From: Lentisphaeria bacterium
GTDB lineage: Bacteria > Verrucomicrobiota > Lentisphaeria > Victivallales > Victivallaceae
Direction of reading: 5' to 3'
Assembly (NCBI GenBank): GCA_017466125.1
Contig: JAFTUS010000154.1
Span: forward strand, 1 to 32,843
DNA length: 32,843 bases
The translations under genes and the position numbers were made by a program. This document shows, in pieces, positions 16,449 to 25,018 of the stretch. The stretch's first letter is position 1; each line of letters begins with the position of its first letter. The notes beneath the pieces were generated by a model. The model did not search any database. It saw nothing but the letters and a program-made list of their open reading frames with translations, and was not told the DNA's origin.

Positions 16449-16763
16449 ATGAATTTCCAACAAAAACATCTGCCGGAAAATATCCGTTTTCTGAATTCCA
16501 GCCCGACGCTTTCCGAAAAAACCGTTCCCCGGCAACTGCTCAATTCGCACATGATGCCGGCGGAACGGCTGGGAGTGCTGATCGTTTCCAAGGGGCGTCT
16601 CCGTTTCATCTGGGAAGATACCGGAGAGATCATCGACGTCATCCCCGGCTATCCGGTCATCATCGAGGCGGAAAGACTGCATCATCTGGAACTGTGCGGA
16701 CCGGTTTCCTTCTGCGTGAAATTCTATGAGTTTCACGATGACCCGATTTCTGCCGGAAAATAA
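16449..16763 (+). CDS. DUF1971-type cupin (YeaR/TehB-N-like)
   Basis: A 104-residue protein with the small cupin pattern of DUF1971: LSEKTVPRQLLNSHMM near residue 20, then LGVLIVSKGRLRFIWED, IDVIPGYPVIIEAERLHH and PVSFCVKFYEF. Family members include E. coli YeaR, induced by nitrate and NO, and the N-terminal domain of some TehB proteins. Its place between rubrerythrin and a flavodiiron protein suggests a stress role, but the ligand is unknown. The GAGAGG motif before its ATG overlaps the rubrerythrin stop codon, so the two genes are probably coupled. Confidence 0.75.
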   Translation: MNFQQKHLPENIRFLNSSPTLSEKTVPRQLLNSHMMPAERLGVLIVSKGRLRFIWEDTGEIIDVIPGYPVIIEAERLHHLELCGPVSFCVKFYEFHDDPISAGK

Positions 16764-16773
16764 TATCCGGTAT

Positions 16774-16802
16774 TTGAAAAATTCTTCCGGAGATGATATA
16801 TT
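16774..16802 (+). promoter_or_regulatory. Promoter for flavodiiron protein gene
   Basis: TTGAAA (16774-16779), a 17-bp spacer and TATATT (16797-16802). The leader is about 27 nt. Confidence 0.6.
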
Positions 16803-16835
16803 ATGCCAAACAATATTCAACGGAGGAATTTTTTT

Positions 16836-17987
16836 ATGAAAATTACAGATGATATTCTTTATATCGGCGTGAACGATCACGAAGTCGATCTCTTTGAAGG
16901 ACAGTATGTTGTGCCGAACGGCATGGCTTACAACTCCTATGTCATCATGGATGAAAAGATCGCCGTTATGGATACGGTCGATGCCCGTTTCGGCGGAGAG
17001 TGGCTGAAAAATCTTGAGAATGTACTCAACGGCCGCAAACCCGATTATCTGATCGTTCAGCACATGGAGCCGGATCACTCCGCCAATACGGCGAAGTTCC
17101 TCGAAGTCTATCCGGAGGCGAAAGTCGTTGCCTCCCAAAAGGCTTTTACCATGATGCAGAACTTTTTCGGCAGTGATTACGCCGACCGCCGCGTGGTCGT
17201 CGGTGAGGGAGATCCCCTTGCCCTCGGCAAACACACGCTGGCATTCGTGACGGCACCGATGGTTCACTGGCCCGAAGTCATCGTGACTTACGACACCTGC
17301 GACAAAGTGCTTTTCTCCGCCGACGGTTTCGGCAAATTCGGCGCGCTGGATGCCGACGAAGACTGGGCGTGCGAAGCCCGCCGCTACTTTATCGGTATTG
17401 TCGGGAAATACGGTTTTCAGGTTCAGAACCTGTTGAAGAAGGCCGCCGGACTGGATATTCAGATCATCTGTCCGCTGCACGGCCCTGTTCTTACTGAAAA
17501 TCTCGGCTACTACATCGGTCTGTACGACACCTGGAGTTCTTACAGCGTTGAAAGCGAAGGGGTCGTCATTGCCTACACCTCTGTTTACGGAAACACGAAA
17601 AAAGCCGTGGAACTTCTGGCGGAGAAACTGAAAGCCAACGACTGCCCCAAAGTGGTCGTGACCGACCTCGCCCGTGATGATATGGCGGAAGCCGTCGAAG
17701 ATGCTTTCCGTTACGGCAAACTGGTGCTTGCCACAACGACCTACAACGGGGATGTTTTTCCTTTCATGCAGACCTTCATCCACGCTCTTCTGGAGCGCAA
17801 CTACCAGAACCGCACGATCGCCTTCATTGAAAACGGCAGTTGGACGCCCATCGCCGCGAAGATCATGCGCAGCATGTTTGCCAACAGCAAGAACATCACG
17901 TTTGCGGAGAATACCGTAACGGTCATGTCCGCTCTGGACGATAAGAGCAGAGCGCAGATCGACGCTCTCGCCGCAGAGTTGAAGTAA
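16836..17987 (+). CDS. FprA-family flavodiiron protein (O2/NO reductase)
   Basis: A cytoplasmic A-type flavoprotein that reduces oxygen to water or NO to N2O, taking electrons from rubredoxin. The 383-residue protein has a metallo-beta-lactamase-like di-iron domain (HMEPDHSAN, with APMVHWPEV and LFSADGFGKFG, and CPLHGPV) followed by a flavodoxin domain (IAYTSVYGNTKKAVELLAE, LATTTYNGDVFP). GGAGG precedes the ATG at 16836; the ATG 33 bp upstream lacks such a site. The nearby rubrerythrin supplies a rubredoxin-type domain. Confidence 0.93.
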   Translation: MKITDDILYIGVNDHEVDLFEGQYVVPNGMAYNSYVIMDEKIAVMDTVDARFGGEWLKNLENVLNGRKPDYLIVQHMEPDHSANTAKFLEVYPEAKVVASQKAFTMMQNFFGSDYADRRVVVGEGDPLALGKHTLAFVTAPMVHWPEVIVTYDTCDKVLFSADGFGKFGALDADEDWACEARRYFIGIVGKYGFQVQNLLKKAAGLDIQIICPLHGPVLTENLGYYIGLYDTWSSYSVESEGVVIAYTSVYGNTKKAVELLAEKLKANDCPKVVVTDLARDDMAEAVEDAFRYGKLVLATTTYNGDVFPFMQTFIHALLERNYQNRTIAFIENGSWTPIAAKIMRSMFANSKNITFAENTVTVMSALDDKSRAQIDALAAELK

Positions 17988-18031
17988 AACTGCGAAAACA
18001 GACCGCGGAGTTCGGGAGAACGTTTCTGACC

Positions 18032-18955
18032 ATGCAGATGCAATCTATTCAAGATCAGGTATTTTTGTTTAATTGCTTCATGGGAAAAATCTTGTCCTCC
18101 ATGTCTCCGCTGGTTCTTGATGACCTGATTATAAAAATTGCAGTTGTACACGATTTGGAACATCGTGTCTCAACACCGGTGCCGGAACATGAACACCCCA
18201 TGTATGAACTGGCGTGGCTCCGCTTCGGCTCCATGATATACGAAATCGACAATGTCCGGGTGGAAAATACCGTAGACAATCTTCAGATGGTCTTGATCCC
18301 GCCAACCACGCTTCATCGCCGCTTTTCGGTAGAGCCGCTCTCGGTTATCCGCTCGATAGAACTGCAATTTCAAGCAAATTCTCCCGCCGGGATCCACCGG
18401 TTGGCGGCTCTGCCGGAACTGATCAAAAAAAAAGGATTTGTTCTGCAACCCTCCGAAACGGTCCGTGTGTTGTTGAAGCAATTGGATATCTGTGTGGAAA
18501 ACGGCACATTTGTCGATCAGAAATTGGCAGAAAATTTACTCTGTTGTATTCTGCTGAATCTGTTTCGTGATTTTTTCATTTCTCCGGCAGAACCGGAGAA
18601 ACTCTGGAATCCGCAGTTAACATCCCGTCAGGAGTTGGTCAAATATATTCAAATGCTGCTGGAAGACCGGATCAACGGTATCACCGGCACGCGGGATTTT
18701 ATCACCCTTGCCGGAGTCGGGGAACGGCAGTTCAACCGAATTTTTAAGGCAGAAACGGGAATGAGTTTTCACAATTACCTGATCGCTCGCAGGTTAGCTC
18801 ATGCGGAACACATGCTGCGGCAGGGAACTTCTGTAAATGATGTTGCCGCGGCATTGGGATTTTGTTCTGCCAGTTATTTTATCTCTTTTTTCCGGAAACA
18901 CCGGGGAATGACTCCGGCAAATTTTTATAAAATGTTGTGTACGAAAGAGAACTGA
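18032..18955 (+). CDS. AraC-family transcriptional regulator
   Basis: A 307-residue DNA-binding regulator. The N-terminal half looks like a cupin sensor domain (PEHEHPMYELAWLRFGSMIYE; LIPPTTLHRRF). The C-terminal about 100 residues are a double helix-turn-helix AraC domain: FITLAGVGERQFNRIFKAETG, i.e. the first helix pair, then MSFHNYLIARRLAHAEHMLRQ and VNDVAAALGFCSASYFISFF. It sits 44 bp after the flavodiiron gene on the same strand and 213 bp before the pseudopilin/glycan block, which is a likely target by position. The ribosome site is weak, so an internal ATG at 18080 is possible. Confidence 0.85.
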   Translation: MQMQSIQDQVFLFNCFMGKILSSMSPLVLDDLIIKIAVVHDLEHRVSTPVPEHEHPMYELAWLRFGSMIYEIDNVRVENTVDNLQMVLIPPTTLHRRFSVEPLSVIRSIELQFQANSPAGIHRLAALPELIKKKGFVLQPSETVRVLLKQLDICVENGTFVDQKLAENLLCCILLNLFRDFFISPAEPEKLWNPQLTSRQELVKYIQMLLEDRINGITGTRDFITLAGVGERQFNRIFKAETGMSFHNYLIARRLAHAEHMLRQGTSVNDVAAALGFCSASYFISFFRKHRGMTPANFYKMLCTKEN

Positions 18956-19082
18956 TTTTTGCCGTAGTTCTCCGGGATATACCGTTTATTCAACATCCGA
19001 TAAAATTCGATCCGCTTTCGTATAGGATCTGAAAATGTCTTAAAAGCAATATTTAATGTCCTGTTTTTACTATTTACAGTAA

Positions 19083-19110
19083 TTGCGTTCTCTGTTTTTT
19101 GCAGTATATT
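19083..19110 (+). promoter_or_regulatory. Promoter for pseudopilin - glycan block
   Basis: TTGCGT (19083-19088), a 16-bp spacer and TATATT (19105-19110). It lies in the AT-rich gap after the AraC-type gene and about 58 bp ahead of the next start codon. Confidence 0.55.
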
Positions 19111-19168
19111 AACGGTATTGACAGAAGAAAGATGTTCTTTTCAAATCCATTTAATTCAGGAGGACACA

Positions 19169-20173
19169 ATGAACAAAACAAAAAAATCCCGTTTGAATTC
19201 AGTTGAAAGGCATCCGTTTTTATCGCAATCGACACCATTTACGCTTATCGAACCAACACCGTTTTTGTGTGATTTTGCGAAAAAAGCAATTACAGTTTTT
19301 GCGGATGCAAAAAATGTAATTACCCGAAAGTTTTTGGAAAGGATAGAGGGGGTTCGGGGGAGAAAGGGAGAACCTTTTTCCAAAAAGGTTTCCCTTTCTC
19401 TCCCGACTCCATTTACCCTTATCGAACTTTTGGTGGTAATTGCAATCATTGCAATTCTCGCTGCCATGCTCCTGCCTGCATTAAATCAGGCCCGGGCAAA
19501 AGCAAGGACAATAGCCTGTGCCAACAACTTGAAACAAATCGGCATCGGCTTTTCCATGTATGTTATGGAAAACAGAGAGATCCTGCCTGTTGCCACATGG
19601 CTGGAGGATGGCACAAAAAGCCGTACGTGGCAGGATTTGCTTTATTTGGGCGGACATCTTCCGGAACCGCAAACCATCCGGGATAAGAACAATGTCAATC
19701 CCCGCATCCCGTATTCCGGGATCTGGGTTTGTCCGGCTTCTTATATCGGGAAAGCGGCGGATGTGACTGCTAAAATTCAGGACTCCATCTCTTACGGCTG
19801 CAATTCAGACCGGATGATTATTCCGATGCCCGGTGTTCTCGGAGGTGGGGCGTATCCCCGTGGAGCGAAAACTCTGCCGATCAGACTTACGCGCATTGAC
19901 AATCCGTCTCAACGCGTTGCGGTATTGGATTCCGAAGTACAAAGTTCTGCCGGAGTTATTTCAAAATTCGGTGTTTCTCTGGTTCGCAGTCCGAAGGCCA
20001 AGGATTGGCTCTCCGTTTTCAACATCGGTATCGGCAGTCCCCGTCATGGAAAAGATTTGAATTTAATGATGGCGGATGGTCGTGTGGAAGCACGGCGTTA
20101 TGTTGACGTCTACAACAATGTGGATGACGTCTGGGGAGAAAGTTGGTGGGGAAAATTCGTACAAACATTATAA
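19169..20173 (+). CDS. H-X9-DG type pseudopilin with enlarged leader
   Basis: A 334-residue type IV pilin-like protein of the DUF1559/H-X9-DG class. The transmembrane prepilin segment [19 protein letters not shown] starts at residue 82, followed by [25 protein letters not shown], given here only as the usual helix continuation. The C-terminal signature is [12 protein letters not shown]. Such leaders are usually 5-30 residues; this one is 81. A first FTLIE copy lies at residue 24, and residues 29-81 come from an inserted repeat segment. The ATG at 19169 has an excellent AGGAGG 6 nt upstream, and no other in-frame ATG exists before the pilin helix. It is the first gene before the glycan enzymes. 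Confidence 0.85.
   Translation: MNKTKKSRLNSVERHPFLSQSTPFTLIEPTPFLCDFAKKAITVFADAKNVITRKFLERIEGVRGRKGEPFSKKVSLSLPTPFTLIELLVVIAIIAILAAMLLPALNQARAKARTIACANNLKQIGIGFSMYVMENREILPVATWLEDGTKSRTWQDLLYLGGHLPEPQTIRDKNNVNPRIPYSGIWVCPASYIGKAADVTAKIQDSISYGCNSDRMIIPMPGVLGGGAYPRGAKTLPIRLTRIDNPSQRVAVLDSEVQSSAGVISKFGVSLVRSPKAKDWLSVFNIGIGSPRHGKDLNLMMADGRVEARRYVDVYNNVDDVWGESWWGKFVQTL
19231..19427 (+). repeat. Direct repeats bounding a hairpin-rich in-frame insertion
   Basis: A 23-bp sequence at 19231-19253 recurs at 19405-19427 with two mismatches, exactly 174 bp (58 codons) apart. Between them lie two hairpins: 17-bp arms at 19286-19302 and 19307-19323 (GCAATTACAGTTTTTGC paired with its near complement), and arms at 19358-19379 and 19382-19404 (GGGAGAAAGGGAGAACC and its near complement). 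Both repeats encode TPFTLIE. The block TTTTTGGAAA...GAACCTTTTT also occurs in the intergenic region at 24542-24583. Confidence 0.8.
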
Positions 20174-20188
20174 GGACTCTGACATTTT

Positions 20189-22045
20189 ATGAAAAAATAT
20201 TTTTGTTTTCTTTTGTTTCTACTGTCGGCGTCTTTGCTGTGTGCCAATGAGGCATACCCGCCTGAAATCGCCGCATGGCAGGAGAATGATTTCAACAACC
20301 AGCGCAAAGCGGCTGCGGAATTGGTCCGCAACTTCCGGAATGCGGTGGCTTCCGGAGCAAAAAAATTTATTATTCCTTCCGGAGATTACCGCTTTGACGG
20401 AGAAATGGTCAAAAATTTTTACCTGCACGACCTTCAGGATATGGAAATTGATGCAGCGGGTGCAACATTCTGGGTGGACGGCAGAAAAAGATACGACTGT
20501 GTTGTAATGAGAAGATGCAGAAATATCAAACTTTCCAATTTGACCATAGATACTTATCCGTTAAGTTATTCGCAGGGGAAAGTCACGCATATCGACCCGG
20601 CAGAGAAAAGTTTGACCATCCGGATCTCACCGGGTTTCCCGGAACCGCAGCTGCCGCTGTGGATGAGCCGCCCCGGACACATAAAAGCGATCTTTTTTGA
20701 TCCGGTAAAAGACAGAATGAGACCGACCCGTCTGGATTGGGTTTCCCAGTTGGAAAAAGCGGGCCCCGGCAAATACAAGGTCAAAGTTCGCAACAACAGT
20801 CCATTTCTGCCGGAAGGCATCGTCAAAGTCAATGATATAATGGTTTTACCTTACCGGGGTTCCCGTATGGGAGTTGCCCTGTTCGATTGTGAAGCGATCA
20901 AACAGGAAAATGTGACGATCTACGGGAGCGGACAGATGGCGTTTACTGAAGAGGGCGGCAAAGGAGGAAATCACTATAAAAACTGTAAAGTCATCCGCCG
21001 CCCGGGAACCAACCGGAAGATTATTTGCTCCGCAGATATTTTCCATTCGATGAAAATGGAAAAAGGCCCCTGCATCGAAAATTGTGAATTTGCATGGGCG
21101 TGTGATGATATTATCAATATTCACGGTTTCTTCTCATTGGTCGTCCGGCAAACAGCTCCGGATGAAATCCTTGCGGCTTCTCTGATCATGCCGGAGCAAT
21201 TCTCCGGTCAGCAGATATCCTTTTACCGTTTTGGTTCTCTGTCTTCCAAAGGCGGGGCAAAGGTGGTAAAGGCAGAGTTGATAACAGATGCTGCACTCCG
21301 GAAAGATGCCGCACAACTCCCGGATGAAATGAAAAAGCAGGGGATGAGAAGTGCCGGTTTCTACGGACGGGATTTTTTTCTCTACCGCCTGAAATTCGAC
21401 CGGAATATCAACGTGGAGCGATATGATCTTGTTGAAAATTATCAATCATCCGGCAATGGAGCAAAACTGGTGAATAACTATTTTCACGACGCCTTTGCCC
21501 GGGGAATTCTCTGCCGCGGGGATGGGGCCGTGATCGAAAATAACCGCATAGAACGAGTGCTGCTTTCAGGAATTTCCATGGCCAGCGAGAATTACTTTCT
21601 CGAAGGACTTGGCCCCCGGAATGCCGCTATCCGCAACAATACTCTCCGCGAGGTTTGTATCGGCATGCAGGGGCGTACCCATCATTTGGAAGGTGCAGCG
21701 ATCCTGATCTATGCCGCCGCGGCAGACTGGCATGCGGCATGCAATGTTCAATTAAGTAAAAATATCGTTATCGAAAACAACCGTATTCTGACAGCCGGAA
21801 CATTCGGCATCTTTCTTGCCAATACCGATGGAGGAAAAATCCGGAATAATACCATAGACAAAGTTTTTTATGAACCTTTGCCGCGGGAAACCAATGCGCA
21901 GATCCGCAAAAATGCGGCAGCCGTTTACCTTTGTCAATCCGTCAATATTGAAGTTGATGGAAACCGGATCACCGATCCCGGTCCGGACGTAAAGAAAATA
22001 TTCTTCTACGGTCCCGGAGTGCAGGGGTGCGGTCCCCAAAAATAA
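20189..22045 (+). CDS. Exported right-handed beta-helix protein, GH110-like
   Basis: A 618-residue protein with a signal peptide (MKKYFCFLLFLLSASLLCAN). It opens with a glycan-hydrolase beta-helix start (FIIPSGDYRFDG) and shows many helical rungs ending in NNR or NNT. Residues 298-313 (ENCEFAWACDDIINIHG) resemble the acidic pair and INVHG motif of GH110 alpha-1,3-galactosidases, with Asp306 and Asp307. A later segment, SGISMASENYFLEGLGP, recalls the GH110 motif with a Trp/Tyr-Glu. The family call is moderate: it could be another beta-helix glycosidase or lyase. It follows the pseudopilin gene by 15 bp. Confidence 0.6.
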   Translation: MKKYFCFLLFLLSASLLCANEAYPPEIAAWQENDFNNQRKAAAELVRNFRNAVASGAKKFIIPSGDYRFDGEMVKNFYLHDLQDMEIDAAGATFWVDGRKRYDCVVMRRCRNIKLSNLTIDTYPLSYSQGKVTHIDPAEKSLTIRISPGFPEPQLPLWMSRPGHIKAIFFDPVKDRMRPTRLDWVSQLEKAGPGKYKVKVRNNSPFLPEGIVKVNDIMVLPYRGSRMGVALFDCEAIKQENVTIYGSGQMAFTEEGGKGGNHYKNCKVIRRPGTNRKIICSADIFHSMKMEKGPCIENCEFAWACDDIINIHGFFSLVVRQTAPDEILAASLIMPEQFSGQQISFYRFGSLSSKGGAKVVKAELITDAALRKDAAQLPDEMKKQGMRSAGFYGRDFFLYRLKFDRNINVERYDLVENYQSSGNGAKLVNNYFHDAFARGILCRGDGAVIENNRIERVLLSGISMASENYFLEGLGPRNAAIRNNTLREVCIGMQGRTHHLEGAAILIYAAAADWHAACNVQLSKNIVIENNRILTAGTFGIFLANTDGGKIRNNTIDKVFYEPLPRETNAQIRKNAAAVYLCQSVNIEVDGNRITDPGPDVKKIFFYGPGVQGCGPQK

Positions 22046-22065
22046 AAAAGAAGGAGTTTCCAACT

Positions 22066-23733
22066 ATGCCGCTTGATTTTTACGATCCCCAAGTATCCTT
22101 TTACCCGATTTATTCCCCCAGAACCGGAGAACTTCCCTTTTTGCGATATAATCACGATGTGGATATTATCCGTTTCAAAGGAATTTTTTTCGCACTGTGG
22201 AACGCCAATGAAACTCCGGCAGAAGGGGTGCCGGGACAATATAATTATCTGTCATGGTCAAAGGATTTCATCACCTGGAGCAAACCGAACAAGCCTTTTA
22301 CCGCCTCGGGCGGCTGTATCAATCCGGTGGAAACGGACAATCAGTGGCAGCCGTCTCTGATCAACTGGAATGATGAGATCCTTTTTTGTGCCTGGTGCGA
22401 TTACAAGTCGGATCGTACCTTTGTCGCCAGTTCGGAAGATGGATTTCATTGGAAGAATACCGAAGTTCCCTCTGCCCCGCCGGAATTGGCGGGCAAGGTT
22501 ACGGCATTTCCCAGCAACCACGGCTTGCTGTTGAAAGACGGCACCATGCTCTTTCCGGCAAGTCTTCCCGATTGTGACGGCAATTTTATTGTGGGAAATA
22601 CCCGCTATGCCGCCGCATTGATCAGTACGGATAAAGGAAAAAACTGGAACTGGGGCAACCCCGTCATTGCTGAAAGTTGGAACATATATGACGGCCCGGC
22701 ATCACAACATCCGGATACCCCGGCACCAACGATTTGGGAACCGATGATTTACGAGGAGAACGACGGGGTGCTGGGGATGTTGATACGCAACTCTTCATCG
22801 CAGGACGATCCGGAACTTGATCCCCTGATGAAGCCGCATTGGATGCTGCTGTATGCCAGCAGTTCAGACGGCGGCCGTTCATGGACAAAATGCCGTCCGG
22901 TCGAAGTCGATACCATTATCAGCAGAAATTTCTCCACCGTACTGCCGGAAGCGGATCACGCTTTATTGATGATCATGAACGATTGGATCGTCAATACCCC
23001 GGCTCGAATTGACGGTGACCGTTTCAACCTGGCATTTTTTGTTTCCCCCTCCGGTGACCCGGATCTTCTTCTGCCGGGGCCGCTCGTACAACCGCCGGCC
23101 GGCAGAGCATTTTACCCGAATGGTTTTGCTGAAGACGGGAAACTGTATCTGGCATATACTTACCCGAATTCCATTATGGGAACAGTGGTGGAGAGTTTGC
23201 CGGATTTCAGCAAACCGTTTCTGATGAAACGGGCAGGAAGAACCGGGCTTGTGTTCGACGAAGAAAACAATATCATCCGTTTGGGACACCGGTGGTCAAC
23301 TTTATGCGTTGTTCTGACACGAAAACAGACACAGGCGGAAGCTGTGACACTCTCCGGAACATTTGAACTGTTCTATCGCAGAGAAGAAAGATTTCCACTG
23401 CTTACAGTGGGCGGAAAAACCCGCAATGGCGGTGTGTTGGCAACAGCATGGGATGCCGAAACGGCAGAAGATATTTTGATCTGGCTGGATTTTGACGGCA
23501 GTTCCGAAAAACTTGCTGCCGTAAAAATGCGGAAAAAATTTAATATTTCCGTTACTTTGACCCGGAATAACCTGACGATTTTCCTTGATGGCGGCAAGGT
23601 GATGGACCGCCATGGCGAATATTTACGCAAGTTCGCTTTCGGCGGGCTTTATGAGACGCCGGAATATCCCACCGGACGGGCGATGACACAGGAAATCAGA
23701 ATATTCACAGATACGATCCAGATAACCGTATAA
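22066..23733 (+). CDS. Sialidase-type (BNR/Asp-box) propeller protein
   Basis: A 555-residue protein with three Asp-box motifs (S-x-D-x-G-x-x-W): SEDGFHW at about 123, STDKGKNW at about 187 and SSDGGRSW at about 266, typical of the six-bladed sialidase-type propeller. The C-terminal about 130 residues (LIWLDFDGSSEKLAAVKM; NNLTIFLDGG) look like a beta-sandwich, as in GH32/GH43 or LamG-like domains. No signal peptide is present, so the protein may act in the cytoplasm on imported oligosaccharide, or the start is elsewhere. AGAAGGAG precedes the ATG at 22066. The substrate is not shown; catalytic Arg triad residues cannot be assigned by eye. Confidence 0.7.
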   Translation: MPLDFYDPQVSFYPIYSPRTGELPFLRYNHDVDIIRFKGIFFALWNANETPAEGVPGQYNYLSWSKDFITWSKPNKPFTASGGCINPVETDNQWQPSLINWNDEILFCAWCDYKSDRTFVASSEDGFHWKNTEVPSAPPELAGKVTAFPSNHGLLLKDGTMLFPASLPDCDGNFIVGNTRYAAALISTDKGKNWNWGNPVIAESWNIYDGPASQHPDTPAPTIWEPMIYEENDGVLGMLIRNSSSQDDPELDPLMKPHWMLLYASSSDGGRSWTKCRPVEVDTIISRNFSTVLPEADHALLMIMNDWIVNTPARIDGDRFNLAFFVSPSGDPDLLLPGPLVQPPAGRAFYPNGFAEDGKLYLAYTYPNSIMGTVVESLPDFSKPFLMKRAGRTGLVFDEENNIIRLGHRWSTLCVVLTRKQTQAEAVTLSGTFELFYRREERFPLLTVGGKTRNGGVLATAWDAETAEDILIWLDFDGSSEKLAAVKMRKKFNISVTLTRNNLTIFLDGGKVMDRHGEYLRKFAFGGLYETPEYPTGRAMTQEIRIFTDTIQITV

Positions 23734-23755
23734 TCAACGAAAAGGAGTTCACACA

Positions 23756-24469
23756 ATGTTAAAACGATCCACTATCAATCAAAGCATCCGGATTGCTCTG
23801 GAAATTTTCAAACGCAATCAACTGCATCTGCCCGCATTCGCCTTTTGGAGTACCGCCCAATGGGATCAACGGGGACACGATGCTGACGAAATCCGCGATT
23901 GTATGCTCGGTTGGGATGTGACGGACTTCGGCTGGGGTGATTTTGAGCATATCGGCAGAACTCTTTTCACATTGCGCAACGGAAAACATCATGATGCGCG
24001 CTATCCGAAAAGTTATGCGGAAAAATTGATCCTTGACCCGGAGGGACAACGTGCCCCGGCTCATTTTCACCGGAGTAAACGGGAAGATATCATCAATCGG
24101 GGAACCGGTTTTATTGTGTTGGAACTTACTGCTTCTGATCCGGAAGGAAATCCGGCAGGAGGTTCTCTGCAAGTGGCGATCGACGGCGTCTCCCGCACGA
24201 TCCGTTCCGGCAGCAGGGTGCAGCTTTCGCCGGGCGAGAGTATCTGTCTTGCCCCCGGTACGATACATCAATTCTGGGGAGAGGGTGGAAACGGTATTGT
24301 TATCGACGGCATCCGTTACGGGGTTTCCGGCGAGGTTTCCAGTGTTTGTGATGACCGCTCCGATAATGTTTTTATCGGTGGCGGAAATCGTTTCCCGGAG
24401 TTGCTGGAAGATGAAGAAAGGGCCTTCTATCTGTGCCAGGAATATCCGGCTGCCGCAGAGTTGAAGTAA
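23756..24469 (+). CDS. D-lyxose ketol-isomerase-like protein
   Basis: A 237-residue cupin-fold sugar isomerase of the D-lyxose/D-mannose isomerase family (conversion of lyxose to xylulose or mannose to fructose). The metal site is HFHRSKREDIINRG with His103, His105 and Glu110, and PGESICLAPGTIHQFWGE supplies the last His. GEVSSVCDDRSDNVF and RFPELLEDEERAFYLCQEYP, the closing family blocks, are intact. AAAAGGAG lies ahead of the ATG. It is the last gene of the glycan block and suggests use of mannose- or lyxose-type sugars released by the two preceding proteins. Confidence 0.88.
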   Translation: MLKRSTINQSIRIALEIFKRNQLHLPAFAFWSTAQWDQRGHDADEIRDCMLGWDVTDFGWGDFEHIGRTLFTLRNGKHHDARYPKSYAEKLILDPEGQRAPAHFHRSKREDIINRGTGFIVLELTASDPEGNPAGGSLQVAIDGVSRTIRSGSRVQLSPGESICLAPGTIHQFWGEGGNGIVIDGIRYGVSGEVSSVCDDRSDNVFIGGGNRFPELLEDEERAFYLCQEYPAAAELK

Positions 24470-24588
24470 CGAATACTGCCCCCCCCGCAAAAGATTGCGA
24501 TATCTCTGTCTTTTGCATAAATTTTCAGTTGGTATCGAAAATTTTTGGAAAATGGGGTGTGGGGAAAGAACCTTTTTTCAAAGGCTCT
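24470..24588. other. Gene-free spacer with weak hairpin and repeat block
   Basis: Just past the isomerase stop, GCAAAAGA (24487-24494) pairs with TCTTTTGC (24509-24516) across a 14-nt loop, a possible weak terminator. The rest includes TTTTTGGAAA (24542-24551) and a GGGGAAAGAACC block that resembles the pilin-leader insertion at 19331-19390. No gene is seen. Confidence 0.5.
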
Positions 24589-25018
24589 GTACGAAACGTT
24601 GACTGATTTTCACAGGGACTTCGGAGGCGGGGCAGACGTTCGGCCGCCGTTCGCTCAACGCCCCGATAAAATACGCTTCGCACGGATTTTTTAAGCCCAC
24701 AGAGGCTTCGGGATGCTCCGTACGCTCAACGCCCCGGAGGCTCGAGAACCCCGGAGGCTCGAGAGCCCCGGAGGGGCGACAGCCGACCACTACCGAGGCC
24801 GACGTTCGGCCGACGTACGCTCAACGCCCCGATAAAATACGCTTCGCTTTTTTATCGGGGCATCGCTCCCGGCGAGAGGTATTGCCTCTGCGAGGCAATG
24901 TTGACGCTGCGCTGATATTTTCGCCGCCATTTTAAGGCGGCGACCAGCGTTCCGCCGCTGGATCACGTCCGGGTACGACCCGGAGCGGGGTACGCGCTGC
25001 GCGCGGAATTTTTTTATC
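24589..25018 (+). repeat. Dispersed hairpin-rich element, long copy
   Basis: About 430 bp of G+C-rich, non-coding sequence with the same two ends as the shorter inverted copy at 30617-30757. One end reads GTACGAAAC..GACTGATTTT, the other GCTGCGCGCGGAATTTTTT. The shared core is at 24723-24812, where it has a 17-bp internal duplication relative to the short copy. Further hairpins follow: arms 24826-24837/24850-24861, 24881-24888/24892-24899, 24921-24928/24936-24943 and 24968-24974/24978-24984. The right end runs into the AraC-type gene and supplies its stop codon. Confidence 0.8.

Noticed and set aside
16101..17783. 560-codon open frame on the minus strand
   Set aside because: It is antisense to the flavodiiron, DUF1971 and rubrerythrin genes and contains no recognisable domain.
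24826..24861. Rho-independent terminator for the isomerase gene
   Set aside because: The 12-bp stem is strong, but it is 360 bp past the stop, inside the repeat element, and has no T-run after the right arm.
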